The notes: a model not told the origin generated them from the sequence alone. A stretch of DNA of 51,984 nt from Clostridiales bacterium (GCA_012735575.1 JAAYGY010000070.1:1-51984), one strand, 5' to 3'. Counted from the first letter of the stretch, positions 1 through 8,711 are shown. A program made the numbers and translations.

Positions 1-6
1 AATAAT

Positions 7-40
7 AAAAAAGCCACGGTTCCGATGCCGTGGCCTTTTT
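7..40. terminator. Bidirectional intrinsic terminator
   Basis: The 7-bp GC-rich stem GCCACGG/CCGTGGC (13-19 with 28-34) has an A-run on its left and a T-run on its right, so it can terminate on either strand. It lies just past the stop of the minus-strand methyltransferase-like gene. Confidence 0.85.
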
Positions 41-62
41 AGCTTTGCTTTTAAAGATTTAT

Positions 63-1100
63 TTAATATTTACCATAGGTTTTTGCTATCTGCACCATAA
101 GCCGAGCGTAGTCTATGCTAGCGTTGGCTGGATATTCACATCCAGTAGCAAGGATAAATCCTCCGTCCTTTTTAAAGGTATCTATGTCTTTTTTGCACTC
201 TTCCTCCACTTCTTCAGCTGAGGCGGTCAAGATCAGACTAGGTGGAATACGGCCTATTAGAGTGGTCTGATGACCGTATTTTTCCTTCGTCTCAGCAAAG
301 GATGAGCAATCATCAGGAACATGGAGGAAAGAAATAGCTTGAGGACGCATTCTTTTAATCTGTACATCGAAGTAGATTCCTGTTCCACAATTGTGTATCA
401 TAACCATGCAACCATTATTATGAACATGGTTAGCCAGACGCTCCATGTATGGACCCTCCATAGCATCCCACATTTCTTTACTCATAATAGATTGGGATGC
501 ATACAGGGTATCGAACATGATTGCATGAACTCCTGTTTCCATAAGAGCTGTGCAGTATTCCATAAGGGTTTCAGTAATGGCTTCCAGGGCTATGTGCATG
601 GCATCCGGATCATCAAACAGGTCCATAAACATATCTTGTTGCCCTCTCATCATGCTTAAGATTCCCAAAGGACCAAAAACAAATGCAACTACAGGTTTTT
701 CCTTGCCCTTTGCCTTCATCAAAAGATCGCATAAGCGGATATGTTCACTCATCCTGGGAGTTTTTCTTGGATTGACGGGCTCTACTTTAGTGTAATCATT
801 AATGGATTTTATAATCCTTTCGTTGTGGATAGGGCGGGCTGCTGCATCTTTTGGATATTCAATGGGCTGACCAAAATCTGCAGCCTCTACAGACAGATCC
901 ACCAATGAACAGATAACATCTACATCAAGATCTTCAGTAGCCTTGATTATAGATTCAGCACATAGATCAGTATCCTGGCACCATCTTGCATAGTCAATAC
1001 CAGTATATTTTCTGGAAATACTGTTGATTAGGGGATAAACAGGTACATGGTCTGCTTTTTTATGCTGCAGTATTAGTGATACTCTTTCTAGTGAATTCAT
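63..1100 (-). CDS. Uroporphyrinogen decarboxylase-family (MtaA/CmuA-like) methyltransferase
   Basis: This 345-residue protein belongs to the URO-D superfamily, which includes true uroporphyrinogen decarboxylases and zinc-dependent corrinoid:coenzyme methyltransferases. A His-x-Cys pair (H236, C238) plus a late Cys (C321 in TGCEYPANA) matches the zinc-thiolate site of the methyltransferase branch, so methyl transfer is more likely than haem synthesis; no hem genes are nearby. The start follows a strong GGAGGAG site. It appears monocistronic, with a terminator downstream. No corrinoid protein or substrate-specific methyltransferase partner lies in the window, so the substrate is unknown. Family is confident; reaction is inferred. 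Confidence 0.85.
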   Translation of the reverse strand: MNSLERVSLILQHKKADHVPVYPLINSISRKYTGIDYARWCQDTDLCAESIIKATEDLDVDVICSLVDLSVEAADFGQPIEYPKDAAARPIHNERIIKSINDYTKVEPVNPRKTPRMSEHIRLCDLLMKAKGKEKPVVAFVFGPLGILSMMRGQQDMFMDLFDDPDAMHIALEAITETLMEYCTALMETGVHAIMFDTLYASQSIMSKEMWDAMEGPYMERLANHVHNNGCMVMIHNCGTGIYFDVQIKRMRPQAISFLHVPDDCSSFAETKEKYGHQTTLIGRIPPSLILTASAEEVEEECKKDIDTFKKDGGFILATGCEYPANASIDYARLMVQIAKTYGKY

Positions 1101-1411
1101 TACAACTCCTCCTCATATGATCAGTTTAAAAAAATAATCCATTCAAATTGCCTTGATGGTATTCATAGTCAATATTTTGGGTAACTATAATTTAGCATAT
1201 GGAGATACTATTTTTATATTATTTTATTTAGAAAATTTGTAATCTCTTATCGATATTTATGTAATCCTATATTTTTGCTTTGTTTATTGTATGCTTGATT
1301 TAAAGTGCTAAAGTGGTGGTATATGTGGTATATATAAATAATTTGACCTGTTTCAATGGAAATGGGTGTTTACTTGGTTATAGCTAATAATACTTATGTA
1401 GTAATAACTTT
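1101..1411. other. AT-rich intergenic stretch
   Basis: This is upstream DNA between the minus-strand methyltransferase gene and the repeat at 1412-1546. It should hold the promoter of the minus-strand gene, but no convincing -35/-10 pair could be fixed. No coding frame or structured RNA was seen. Confidence 0.4.
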
Positions 1412-1546
1412 GGTCCGGCACAATAGGTTAAATTAACTGATTGTGCTGATTCCACCTTTAGATCACTATGTACATAAAGGCTATTAATAAGTGAAGGTTT
1501 AATAGCCTTTATAAGTCATATGAGATGAACTAACACAAAGGGTTAA
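1412..1546. repeat. MITE-like palindromic repeat, short copy with an abutting extra end
   Basis: The arm starting TTAACTGATTGTGCTG at 1433 is matched in reverse complement by the arm ending CACAAAGGGTTAA at 1546. Inside is a perfect 12-bp stem, AAAGGCTATTAA/TTAATAGCCTTT. The ends match the longer element at 16117-16395. Just outside the left end, 1416-1430 (GCACAATAGGTTAA) is the mirror image of an element end, as if a second, decayed copy were fused head to head. Confidence 0.7.
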
Positions 1547-1609
1547 ATAAGTGATGATTTAGTGATGATAATGATAAATAATAAGAACAAGAAAGGAAGT
1601 GAAAAGACC

Positions 1610-2353
1610 TTGAGTCAGGAAAGAGCAAAAATATACTACCTGCACCATAGCGGGTTTGCCGTAAAAATCAGAGGCAATCTGCTGGTTTTTGATTATTATT
1701 CCCATGAGCCTGAAGGAAGACTTAGTGGATTAGATAAGGGTACTATCTCCCATAAGGACCTGGAGGAAGCGGAAACTGTTTACGTTTTTGTATCCCATAG
1801 CCACCATGATCATTATAATCCTGTTATCTTTGAGTGGGAGAGAATAAATAGCAATATCCAATACTTTCTTAGTTTTGATGTGGAAACCCCTTCTAAAGAT
1901 ACAAAGTATTGCAGTATGCAACCATATGAAGAGTACAAGGATGATTCCATTTTTGTTAAAGCTTATGGTTCTACCGATATAGGGGTATCCTTTAAGGTAG
2001 AAATTGGGGGCTTTAAGATTTTCCATGCAGGAGATCTAAACTGCTGGTACTGGTATTATGAATCAACTCCCCAGGAATTAGAAGAGGATGAGAATAAGTT
2101 TTTGGTGGAACTGGAAATGATGAAGGATGAAGATGTAGACATAGCCTTTTTCCCGGTGGATCCAAGACTGGAGGAATACTATTATATGGGAGGAGAATAC
2201 TTTATTAAAAAGCTAAAGCCCAGGCTATTTATACCCATGCATTTTTGGGATGATTATAGTATAACAAGAACTTTTGCTCAAAGGCTTGCGCATCAGCCAA
2301 CCAAAATAGTAGAATTGTCCCATAGGGGGCAGGAGATAATATTCAAAAAGTAA
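1610..2353 (+). CDS. MBL-fold metal-dependent hydrolase (UlaG-like)
   Basis: The early His-rich motif SHSHHDHYN (pattern HxHxDH) and later HAGD and PMHFW histidines identify a metallo-beta-lactamase-fold hydrolase of the UlaG/RomA-like branch, usually binding two metal ions in the cytoplasm. The substrate is unknown. The frame opens at ATG 1562, but that codon has no ribosome site; TTG 1610 has GGAAG about 10 nt upstream and gives 247 residues beginning just before the conserved fold, so it is preferred with moderate confidence. A glyoxalase-like gene starts 19 bp downstream, suggesting co-transcription and perhaps joint metabolite clean-up. Confidence 0.8.
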   Translation: MSQERAKIYYLHHSGFAVKIRGNLLVFDYYSHEPEGRLSGLDKGTISHKDLEEAETVYVFVSHSHHDHYNPVIFEWERINSNIQYFLSFDVETPSKDTKYCSMQPYEEYKDDSIFVKAYGSTDIGVSFKVEIGGFKIFHAGDLNCWYWYYESTPQELEEDENKFLVELEMMKDEDVDIAFFPVDPRLEEYYYMGGEYFIKKLKPRLFIPMHFWDDYSITRTFAQRLAHQPTKIVELSHRGQEIIFKK

Positions 2354-2372
2354 GTGAAAGGGGAATTATAGA

Positions 2373-2744
2373 ATGAAGTTTAAAATTGCTCACACAAATT
2401 TTAATGTTTTAGACCTGGACAAAAGCCTTGCTTTTTACAAGGAAGCCCTGGGCCTTGAAGAGGTTAGAAGGGTAGAGGCTGAGGATGGAAGTTTTACTCT
2501 GGTGTTTATGGGCGATGGAACAACAGAACATCAGATAGAGCTTACATATCTCAGGGATAGAAAAGAGCCTTATGACCTAGAGGACAATGAAATTCATTTG
2601 GCTCTTGTAGTGGATGATTTTGAGGCTGCCTATAACCATCATAAGGAAATGGGCTGTATCAGCTATGAAAACAAGGATATGGGTATCTATTTTATAGAGG
2701 ATCCAGACGGATACTGGATTGAAATAATTCCAAAAAGAGACTGA
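2373..2744 (+). CDS. Glyoxalase I-like VOC-family protein
   Basis: A 123-residue single-unit VOC (vicinal oxygen chelate) protein. The two beta-alpha-beta-beta-beta modules carry the expected ligand positions: H in AHTNFNV at the N-terminus, E in HQIELTY, H in EIHLALVV and E in YWIEIIP near the C-terminus. These match lactoylglutathione lyases (GloA), which isomerise thiol-methylglyoxal hemithioacetals. Since many Firmicutes lack glutathione, bacillithiol, another thiol or another substrate is possible. A GGGGAA ribosome site precedes the ATG. The gene directly follows the MBL-fold hydrolase, which is suggestive because glyoxalase II enzymes are also MBL-fold proteins. Confidence 0.85.
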   Translation: MKFKIAHTNFNVLDLDKSLAFYKEALGLEEVRRVEAEDGSFTLVFMGDGTTEHQIELTYLRDRKEPYDLEDNEIHLALVVDDFEAAYNHHKEMGCISYENKDMGIYFIEDPDGYWIEIIPKRD

Positions 2745-2800
2745 GAAAAGGGGCTAATATAAAAAGTAATAATATAAAAACTAACAATTAGATATTAACA

Positions 2801-2837
2801 AAAAAGCAGGGTCAGATTTAAACTGACTCTGCTTTTG
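2801..2837. terminator. Intrinsic terminator shared by convergent genes
   Basis: The AAAAGCAGGGTCAG/CTGACTCTGCTTTT arms pair over 14 bp with one G-U wobble. The hairpin serves the plus-strand glyoxalase unit and overlaps the end of the convergent small Cys-rich gene. Confidence 0.75.
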
Positions 2838-3015
2838 TATGACAACATCCACTGCTACAGCATCCACTGTCGCTACCACCACTACTACCACTTTTTCCGC
2901 ATCCGCTACAGCTTCCACATCCAGAAAATAGATCGACTGGAATTTGACAGCGGGGACAATGGGGATTTGTATCCTCATCAAAAAATGCTCCACAGACTGG
3001 GCATTCTATATGCAT
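2818..3015 (-). CDS. Small zinc-ribbon protein with Gly/Ser/Cys-rich tail
   Basis: A 65-residue protein. An N-terminal mini zinc ribbon (C5-x2-C8 and C20-x2-C23) is followed by a tail rich in Gly, Ser and Cys with CGSCSGCG and two CC pairs. The start is well supported by AAAGGAGAGG before the ATG. The tail looks like a metal-binding or disulfide-rich segment, but no named family is recognised. It could be a metallothionein-like or zinc-sensor protein; a processed peptide is less likely because no modification or export genes adjoin. It is convergent with the glyoxalase gene and shares its terminator. Confidence 0.7.
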   Translation of the reverse strand: MHIECPVCGAFFDEDTNPHCPRCQIPVDLFSGCGSCSGCGKSGSSGGSDSGCCSSGCCHTKAESV

Positions 3016-3252
3016 TTTTCCCTCTCCTTTACAGTCTGATGCATGATGAAATACATCTATAAAACACTCTCTATATTATACTTCATGAAGTATTTTTAGG
3101 AAACAGTAAAATTCATTGAAATGATTGCTATTATTAGATTATAGCTGGTTTAAAGTTGAATTATTGCAAAGATTGTAATATTAGCTTGAAAATTGACAAA
3201 GAATCCGGTCGGGGTTAGAATTAGATCTAAAGGTCTTTTGTTGGAGGGCTTT

Positions 3253-3822
3253 ATGATAAAATACTTTAAAGTAAGGATGATCCATAATAACATAAGAGAG
3301 GTTAACACCAATATACCCTTGCCTCAAGGCTATTATTTCCGTAATTTTAAGGACGGGGATCAGGAGATTTGGGCACAAATAGAAACTGCTGCCGGTGAGT
3401 TTAGCAGCATTGATAAAGCCTTAAAGCGGTTTAGGTATGAGTTTACGGGTTTTGAAACGGAACTTAGGTCCAGATGTTTCTTTTTGTGTGATAGAAATGA
3501 CCGGGCTATTGGTACATCCATGGGCTGGTATGGCCAGGACTTAAATGGGGAGATAATAGGCAGGCTTCATTGGATTGCCATACATCCTGACTATCAGGGC
3601 AAAAAGCTGGGCAAACCCTTAGTAGCCAGGGCAATAAAACGGATGCAGCAGTCCCATGCAAAAGCCTATCTGACTTCTCAAACCACCAGCTGGAAGGCTA
3701 TAAACATGTATTTAGATTTTGGTTTTGTTCCTTCATATACCAGTGATGACTGCAAAATAGCCTGGAAGCTATTGGCCAGCAAATTAAACAGGAAGATAAG
3801 TCCCTTACATCAAAAAGGCTAA
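3253..3822 (+). CDS. GNAT-family N-acetyltransferase
   Basis: A 189-residue protein whose C-terminal half carries GNAT motif A: a beta-strand LHWIAIHPDYQGKKLGKPL ending in the acetyl-CoA pyrophosphate-binding loop Q/R-x-x-G-x-G/K, then an alpha-helix and the LTSQTTSWKAINMYLDFGF strand-helix typical of motif B. The acceptor substrate is unknown. The frame extends upstream to TTG 3193, but ATG 3253 has GGAGGG seven bases before it and is the preferred start. It stands alone before rpiB. Confidence 0.85.
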   Translation: MIKYFKVRMIHNNIREVNTNIPLPQGYYFRNFKDGDQEIWAQIETAAGEFSSIDKALKRFRYEFTGFETELRSRCFFLCDRNDRAIGTSMGWYGQDLNGEIIGRLHWIAIHPDYQGKKLGKPLVARAIKRMQQSHAKAYLTSQTTSWKAINMYLDFGFVPSYTSDDCKIAWKLLASKLNRKISPLHQKG

Positions 3823-3890
3823 TATACTGCAAATAATATACTAAAGAGTATATTATTTTGGCAGAAAAAATATATTTGAGGAGTGTTTTT

Positions 3891-4334
3891 ATGTTAGCAA
3901 TTGGTAGCGATCATGCAGCATTTTCCTTTAAAGAGGAAATCAAAAAATATTTAGATGAGAAAGGTATTGAATATAAGGATTTTGGATGTTATTCGGAAGA
4001 GAGTACCGATTATCCTATATATGGTGAGGCAGTAGCCAAGGCAGTGGCCAGTGGAGAGTATGATGGGGGTATTTTGATGTGTGGCACAGGTGTGGGTATA
4101 TCCCTGGCAGCTAACAAGGTAAAGGGCATTCGTGCTGTGGTGTGCAGCGACTGTTATAGCGCTGCTCTATCAAAAAGACATAACAATACCAATATTTTAG
4201 CCCTGGGTGCCAGAGTAGTGGGTATTGACCTTGCAAAGATGATTATAGACAGCTGGTTGGAAGCAGAATTTGAAGGCGGCAGGCATCAAAGAAGAGTTGA
4301 TATGATCATGGCTATAGAGGAAAAGAATCTGTAA
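3891..4334 (+). CDS. rpiB: Ribose-5-phosphate isomerase B
   Basis: A 147-residue RpiB/LacAB-family sugar-phosphate isomerase interconverting ribose 5-phosphate and ribulose 5-phosphate. Visible signatures are SDHAAF at the N-terminus, MCGTGVGIS with the catalytic Cys64, and RHNNTNILALGAR with the substrate-binding H97/N98. Length and motif spacing are typical. The start at 3891 has GAGGAG upstream; the longer frame from 3858 lacks one. A nucleoside hydrolase follows, fitting ribose recovery from nucleosides, although a terminator between them suggests separate transcripts. Allose-6-phosphate activity cannot be excluded. Confidence 0.93.
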   Translation: MLAIGSDHAAFSFKEEIKKYLDEKGIEYKDFGCYSEESTDYPIYGEAVAKAVASGEYDGGILMCGTGVGISLAANKVKGIRAVVCSDCYSAALSKRHNNTNILALGARVVGIDLAKMIIDSWLEAEFEGGRHQRRVDMIMAIEEKNL

Positions 4335-4351
4335 TTCTTTTCCTCTATTTT
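4315..4351 (+). terminator. Intrinsic terminator of rpiB
   Basis: The perfect 14-bp stem TAGAGGAAAAGAAT/ATTCTTTTCCTCTA surrounds a 5-nt loop and is followed by TTTT. The rpiB stop codon lies in the loop, so termination starts inside the coding end. Confidence 0.85.
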
Positions 4352-4496
4352 CATTTAATAGGTACAAATTTTGTTATGAAAATAGTATAATGGTAGATGA
4401 CAAAAGATAATTTGATGCATTTTGTGTAAATATGTAAGTGAAATAGTGCTTTGTTGCACTGTGATTATGATATTAATTATATAAGGGGTGGGTATT

Positions 4497-5414
4497 GTGC
4501 AAAATTATGAAATTATAAAGAGGTTAGAAAAGCCCAAGGGAAAGGTGAAAGCCATTTTAGATACGGATACCTACAATGAGATTGACGACCAATACGCTCT
4601 TGCATATATGCTAAAATGCCATGAAAAGTTTCAAGTCTTAGCCCTTCACGCAGCACCTTTTTCCAACGATAAGGCTGATTATCCAAAATTAGGCATGCTA
4701 AAAAGTTATGATGAAATCAAGAATATTCTAGGATTAATGGGTAGGCAGGATTTATATGATATAGTATACAAGGGTTCCGAGACCTATTTAAAAGATGAAC
4801 AGACTCCCGTAATTTCACCTGCTGCTGAAAACTTAGTCCGGCTGGCCAAAGAGATGCCGGAAGGGGAATCCCTTTATGTGATTGCTATTGGCGCTATAAC
4901 AAATGTTGCTTCAGCACTGCTAATGGATCCCTCTATTAAGGAAAAGATAGTGGTGGTTTGGCTGGGAGGACATGCCTATCATATGAATGACAATAGAGAG
5001 TTTAACCTTTCTCAGGATATAGCGGCGGCCAGGGTGATATTTGGCTGTGGAGTACCGGTGGTTCAGCTACCCTGTATCGGTGTTGTGGACAAATTAACCA
5101 TATCCCAACCTGAGATAGAGTACTGGTTAAAGGGTAAAAATCCACTTTGTGACTATCTAAGTGATATTACCATAAAAGAGGCAAAGATATATAGCAACAT
5201 ACCCACTTGGACAAGAGTTATATGGGATGTTTCTGCCATAGCCTGGTTTTTAGAGGATGATTTTATGCAGGATCGTTTAGAATATAGTCCTATCCCTACT
5301 TATGATCATAAGATAGCTTTTTCAAAGGACAGACATATGATTAGATACGTTTTTAATATAAATAGAGACAAAATAGTCAACGACCTGTTTACCCGCCTTA
5401 CCTCAGACAGCTAA
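4497..5414 (+). CDS. Inosine-uridine-preferring nucleoside hydrolase family protein
   Basis: The N-terminal LDTDTYNEIDDQYAL is the calcium-binding aspartate cluster of the IunH/CU-NH fold in its NEIDDQ subfamily, in which extra residues separate DTD from DD. These enzymes hydrolyse N-glycosidic bonds of nucleosides, giving ribose and free base. The 305-residue form begins at GTG 4497 behind AAGGGGTGGG; another GTG at 4488 is too close to that site. Placement after rpiB supports ribose salvage. The exact nucleoside, or a non-nucleoside ribosyl substrate, is unknown. Confidence 0.85.
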   Translation: MQNYEIIKRLEKPKGKVKAILDTDTYNEIDDQYALAYMLKCHEKFQVLALHAAPFSNDKADYPKLGMLKSYDEIKNILGLMGRQDLYDIVYKGSETYLKDEQTPVISPAAENLVRLAKEMPEGESLYVIAIGAITNVASALLMDPSIKEKIVVVWLGGHAYHMNDNREFNLSQDIAAARVIFGCGVPVVQLPCIGVVDKLTISQPEIEYWLKGKNPLCDYLSDITIKEAKIYSNIPTWTRVIWDVSAIAWFLEDDFMQDRLEYSPIPTYDHKIAFSKDRHMIRYVFNINRDKIVNDLFTRLTSDS

Positions 5415-5539
5415 ATGCAAAAACTATTATTAAATAGCTAGAAAACATTATAATATGGTATATAATAGTATATGAACTTTATATTAAACCACTTTTATAT
5501 AATAAATCTAATATATTAAATTTTTAGGAGGAGTCTGCC

Positions 5540-6388
5540 ATGGCCAAAATGTTTCCTCGCACCCAGGTGGGTGGGGTATCCCTATCCAGAATGATAATAG
5601 GCACCAACTGGATTTTAGGATACAGCCACACCAGTCCAGCTGCTGATAACCTGATCAGAAAAAAGAATGATACCGCTGATAAAATTTCCGACATGTTCAA
5701 GGTTTTTTTAGACTCAGGTGTTGATACTGTAATGGGTCCCTTTGTAGGCAATCCCATTTTATCAGACGCTGTAAAGGCTGCTGAAGACAAAACTGGTAAA
5801 GGCATGATCATCATTGACACCCCTATTCTTAATGTAGATGACAACCCTACAGCCAGACAGGAAGCTGAGAAAGTTATAGCTGCCAGCAAAAAGCTAGGGG
5901 CTACCTTCTGCCTTCCCCATCATTCTTCTGTAGAAGAGCTGGTAAACAAAAATAAAAAGATTATTGACAGGCTGCCGGACTATTTAAAGATGATAAGGGA
6001 TCATGATATGATACCCGGCTTATCCTGTCATATGCCGGAGCTGGTTGTATACTCCGACCTTAATGAGTATGATGTGGAAACCTATATACAGATATACAAC
6101 TGTATGGGATTTTTGATGCAGATAGAGGTAGAATATATACACAAGGTTATATGGGAGGCAAAAAAACCTGTAATGACCATTAAACCTATGGCAGCAGGCA
6201 GGGTAAGTCCCTTTGTAGGATTGACCTTCTCATGGCATACCATAAGGCCTTGCGATATGGTAACGGTAGGATGCCTAACCCCCGAAGAAGCTGCGGAGGA
6301 TATAGAGATATCTTTTGCCGCCTTAGAATCCCGGCCTCCGGATCTGGAGGGAAGAAGCAGTCCTAAAAAAACTGATATTATGAAGTAA
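5540..6388 (+). CDS. Aldo/keto reductase-like TIM-barrel protein, probably lacking the normal active site
   Basis: A 282-residue protein with a strong AGGAGGAG site before its ATG. It opens like an aldo/keto reductase (GGVSLSRMIIGTNW) and ends like one (MTVGCLTPEEAAEDIE), but where AKRs have the Asp/Tyr of the tetrad there is GVDTVMGP (60-67), and where Lys is expected there is IIDTP (91-95). A His pair (H127/H128) sits near the usual His position. The scaffold may have been reused for binding or other chemistry. No closer family is recognised. It is probably transcribed alone or with the downstream aminopeptidase. Confidence 0.65.
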   Translation: MAKMFPRTQVGGVSLSRMIIGTNWILGYSHTSPAADNLIRKKNDTADKISDMFKVFLDSGVDTVMGPFVGNPILSDAVKAAEDKTGKGMIIIDTPILNVDDNPTARQEAEKVIAASKKLGATFCLPHHSSVEELVNKNKKIIDRLPDYLKMIRDHDMIPGLSCHMPELVVYSDLNEYDVETYIQIYNCMGFLMQIEVEYIHKVIWEAKKPVMTIKPMAAGRVSPFVGLTFSWHTIRPCDMVTVGCLTPEEAAEDIEISFAALESRPPDLEGRSSPKKTDIMK

Positions 6389-6540
6389 ATATCTCACTTG
6401 AGAAAAGATTTCTAACTGGTAGTATGATAGAACTATTAAAAGAGATAGTTAACTTATTATGCTAGTTCCATGTTATGTTTATGATTACAAGGTATTAAAT
6501 AAGATGGGAATTAAATAAGATTAGAAATAGGAGAGTTAAA

Positions 6541-7959
6541 ATGGACATAAAGGATACAAAGAAGGACAATTTAGAGAAAACCTACGGTTATGTGTGGGAT
6601 AAGTATACTGATGAAGATTTGGATGATCTATTTGCCTTTTCTGAAGGCTACAAGGACTTTATTTCCCTTTGCAAGACTGAAAGGGAATGTGTAACAGAAT
6701 TTATTAGATTGGCTGAAGAAAAAGGCTATAGGGATGTAGCCAGCTATATTGAAAAAGGTGAGCCCTTGAAAGCCGGTGATAAAGTATATGCCAACAACTC
6801 AGGTAAAACCTTGGCTCTATTTGTTATTGGAAGTAAACCAATGGAGCAGGGCTTAAGGATCATTGGAGCTCATGTGGATGTGCCCAGACTGGATTTAAAA
6901 CAGAACCCCCTGTATGAGGATTCCGGGCTGGCCCTCTTTAAAACCCATTATTACGGGGGAATAAAGAAATACCAGTGGGTAACTATTCCCTTGGCTATAC
7001 ATGGTGTTGTGGTAAAAAAGGATGGCGCCGTGGTGGATATAGTAATTGGTGAGGATGAGAACGACCCTGTTGTAGGCATAACTGACTTACTAATTCATTT
7101 GGCTTCGGATCAGATGGATAAAAAACTGTCCAAAGCAATTGAGGGGGAAGATTTAAACATATCCCTTGGCAGCATTCCTGTAAAGGATAAAGATGAAAAG
7201 GATAGGGTAAAGAAAAATATCTTAAAACTTCTTAATGAGAAATACGGAATAACAGAAGAAGACTTTGTATCAGCTGAGCTTGAGGTTGTTCCAGCGGGCA
7301 GGGCAAGGGATTATGGCCTGGATAGAAGCATGGTTATGGGCTATGGACATGACGACAGAGTGTGTGCCTACACTGCCTTTAAAGCATTGATGGATATTGA
7401 AAATCCTGACAAAACCTGTGTTGCACTGATGGTAGATAAAGAGGAGATTGGAAGCGTGGGCGCTACTGGAATGACATCAAGGTTCTTTGAAAATACCGTA
7501 GCAGAGATAATGAATCTGGTTGGGGATTATAACGAACTGAAACTGCGAAGGTGCCTGGCTAATTCAAAGATGTTGTCTGGAGATGTGAGTGCTGCCGTTG
7601 ATCCTAATTATCCCTCGGTTACGGAGCCAAAAAACTCTGCCTATATGGGCAAGGGAATGACCTTTAATAAGTATACCGGGGTAAGAGGCAAGGGTGGTAG
7701 TAACGATGCCAACCCGGAATTTATAGCTGAGCTTAGAACAATTATGGAAAAACATAATGTTATGTGGCAGACAGCTGAGCTTGGAAAGGTAGACCAGGGA
7801 GGCGGCGGCACCATAGCATATATCCTGGCTGAATATGGTATGGATGTAATAGACTGCGGAGTACCTGTTCACAATATGCACGCCCCATGGGAAGTGGCCA
7901 GCAAAGCAGATATTTACGAAACCATGAGAGGATACAGAGCCTTTTTAATGGAGGCGTAA
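6541..7959 (+). CDS. M18-family aminopeptidase
   Basis: A 472-residue dizinc metallopeptidase of family M18 (aspartyl aminopeptidase / aminopeptidase I). Metal ligands and catalytic residues are visible in order: GAHVDVPRLD (H111, D113), GYGHDDRVCA (D271/D272), DKEEIGSVGATG (E301/E302) and a C-terminal VHNMHAPWEVASK His. These cytoplasmic enzymes remove N-terminal residues from peptides and usually form dodecamers. GGAGAG precedes the ATG. The PHP-domain gene begins 7 bp after the stop, so the two are very likely one operon ending at the terminator at 8712-8747. Confidence 0.92.
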   Translation: MDIKDTKKDNLEKTYGYVWDKYTDEDLDDLFAFSEGYKDFISLCKTERECVTEFIRLAEEKGYRDVASYIEKGEPLKAGDKVYANNSGKTLALFVIGSKPMEQGLRIIGAHVDVPRLDLKQNPLYEDSGLALFKTHYYGGIKKYQWVTIPLAIHGVVVKKDGAVVDIVIGEDENDPVVGITDLLIHLASDQMDKKLSKAIEGEDLNISLGSIPVKDKDEKDRVKKNILKLLNEKYGITEEDFVSAELEVVPAGRARDYGLDRSMVMGYGHDDRVCAYTAFKALMDIENPDKTCVALMVDKEEIGSVGATGMTSRFFENTVAEIMNLVGDYNELKLRRCLANSKMLSGDVSAAVDPNYPSVTEPKNSAYMGKGMTFNKYTGVRGKGGSNDANPEFIAELRTIMEKHNVMWQTAELGKVDQGGGGTIAYILAEYGMDVIDCGVPVHNMHAPWEVASKADIYETMRGYRAFLMEA

Positions 7960-7966
7960 ATACAGA

Positions 7967-8674
7967 ATGAATAATGATTTGATTCTGCTTGATACCCACG
8001 TGCATACCAGCCAGGTCAGCGGATGCGGCAAAGTTTCGGCTGATGAAATGGTAAGACTCTACAAGAAAGCGGGATATCAAGCTATCATAATAACCGACCA
8101 TTACTGTAAAGAGTATTTTGAAGACCTTGGCCAAATATCCTGGCAGGATAAAATTAAGTCATTTGTCTCTGGCTATAAGCTGGCTGAAAAAGAGGGTAAA
8201 AAAATAGGGCTAAAGGTATTTTTGGGCATGGAGATCAGATTTACTAACGGGCCGGAAGATTATTTGGTTTATGGCCTAGATGAAGAGTACCTAATAGAAA
8301 ATCCCAAGCTTTACAATGAGACCTTGGAAAGCTTTAGAAATGGTATATCCAATAAGGGCGCTTTAATCATCCAGGCCCATCCCTATAGAAAAAACTTGCG
8401 CCCTGCATCTCCTAAATTATTAGATGGAGTAGAGGTCTATAATGGTCATCCCAGGCACAACTCTAGAAATGACAAAGCATATGCTTTTGCCCGGGGAAAT
8501 AACATGAAAATGCTTGCAGGATCCGATGCCCATCAGGATGTGGATGTAGGAACAGCGGGAATATGGGTACCTGGGAATATAGATTCCATGGATCAGCTAA
8601 TTGAATGGTATACTACCAAGCTGGAAGGTACAGATCACATCTATATAAATGGTAATGGTAGTATTGCGAAATAA
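7967..8674 (+). CDS. PHP-domain metal-dependent phosphoesterase
   Basis: A 235-residue polymerase-and-histidinol-phosphatase fold protein. The four PHP motifs appear: DTHVHTS (H11, H13), ITDHY (D44, H45), a metal-ligand Glu in GMEIRF followed by QAHPYR, and GSDAHQ. Such stand-alone PHP proteins hydrolyse phosphomonoesters or nucleotides using three metal ions. The start uses a GGAGG site inside the end of the aminopeptidase gene, indicating translational coupling. The substrate is unknown; histidinol phosphate is unlikely because no his genes are nearby. Confidence 0.88.
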   Translation: MNNDLILLDTHVHTSQVSGCGKVSADEMVRLYKKAGYQAIIITDHYCKEYFEDLGQISWQDKIKSFVSGYKLAEKEGKKIGLKVFLGMEIRFTNGPEDYLVYGLDEEYLIENPKLYNETLESFRNGISNKGALIIQAHPYRKNLRPASPKLLDGVEVYNGHPRHNSRNDKAYAFARGNNMKMLAGSDAHQDVDVGTAGIWVPGNIDSMDQLIEWYTTKLEGTDHIYINGNGSIAK

Positions 8675-8711
8675 TTAATATACAGATTATAAAAGATATG
8701 TATAGATTCAT

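Noticed and set aside
2781..3062. Longer frames overlapping the Cys-rich small gene on both strands
   Set aside because: They lack ribosome sites and have low-complexity or implausible composition; the 65-codon frame has a strong site and a zinc-ribbon pattern.
6449..6472. Possible further copy of the MITE-like end (TTAACTTATTATGCTAGTTCC)
   Set aside because: Only a short, imperfect end-like word is present with no second arm; chance similarity cannot be excluded.
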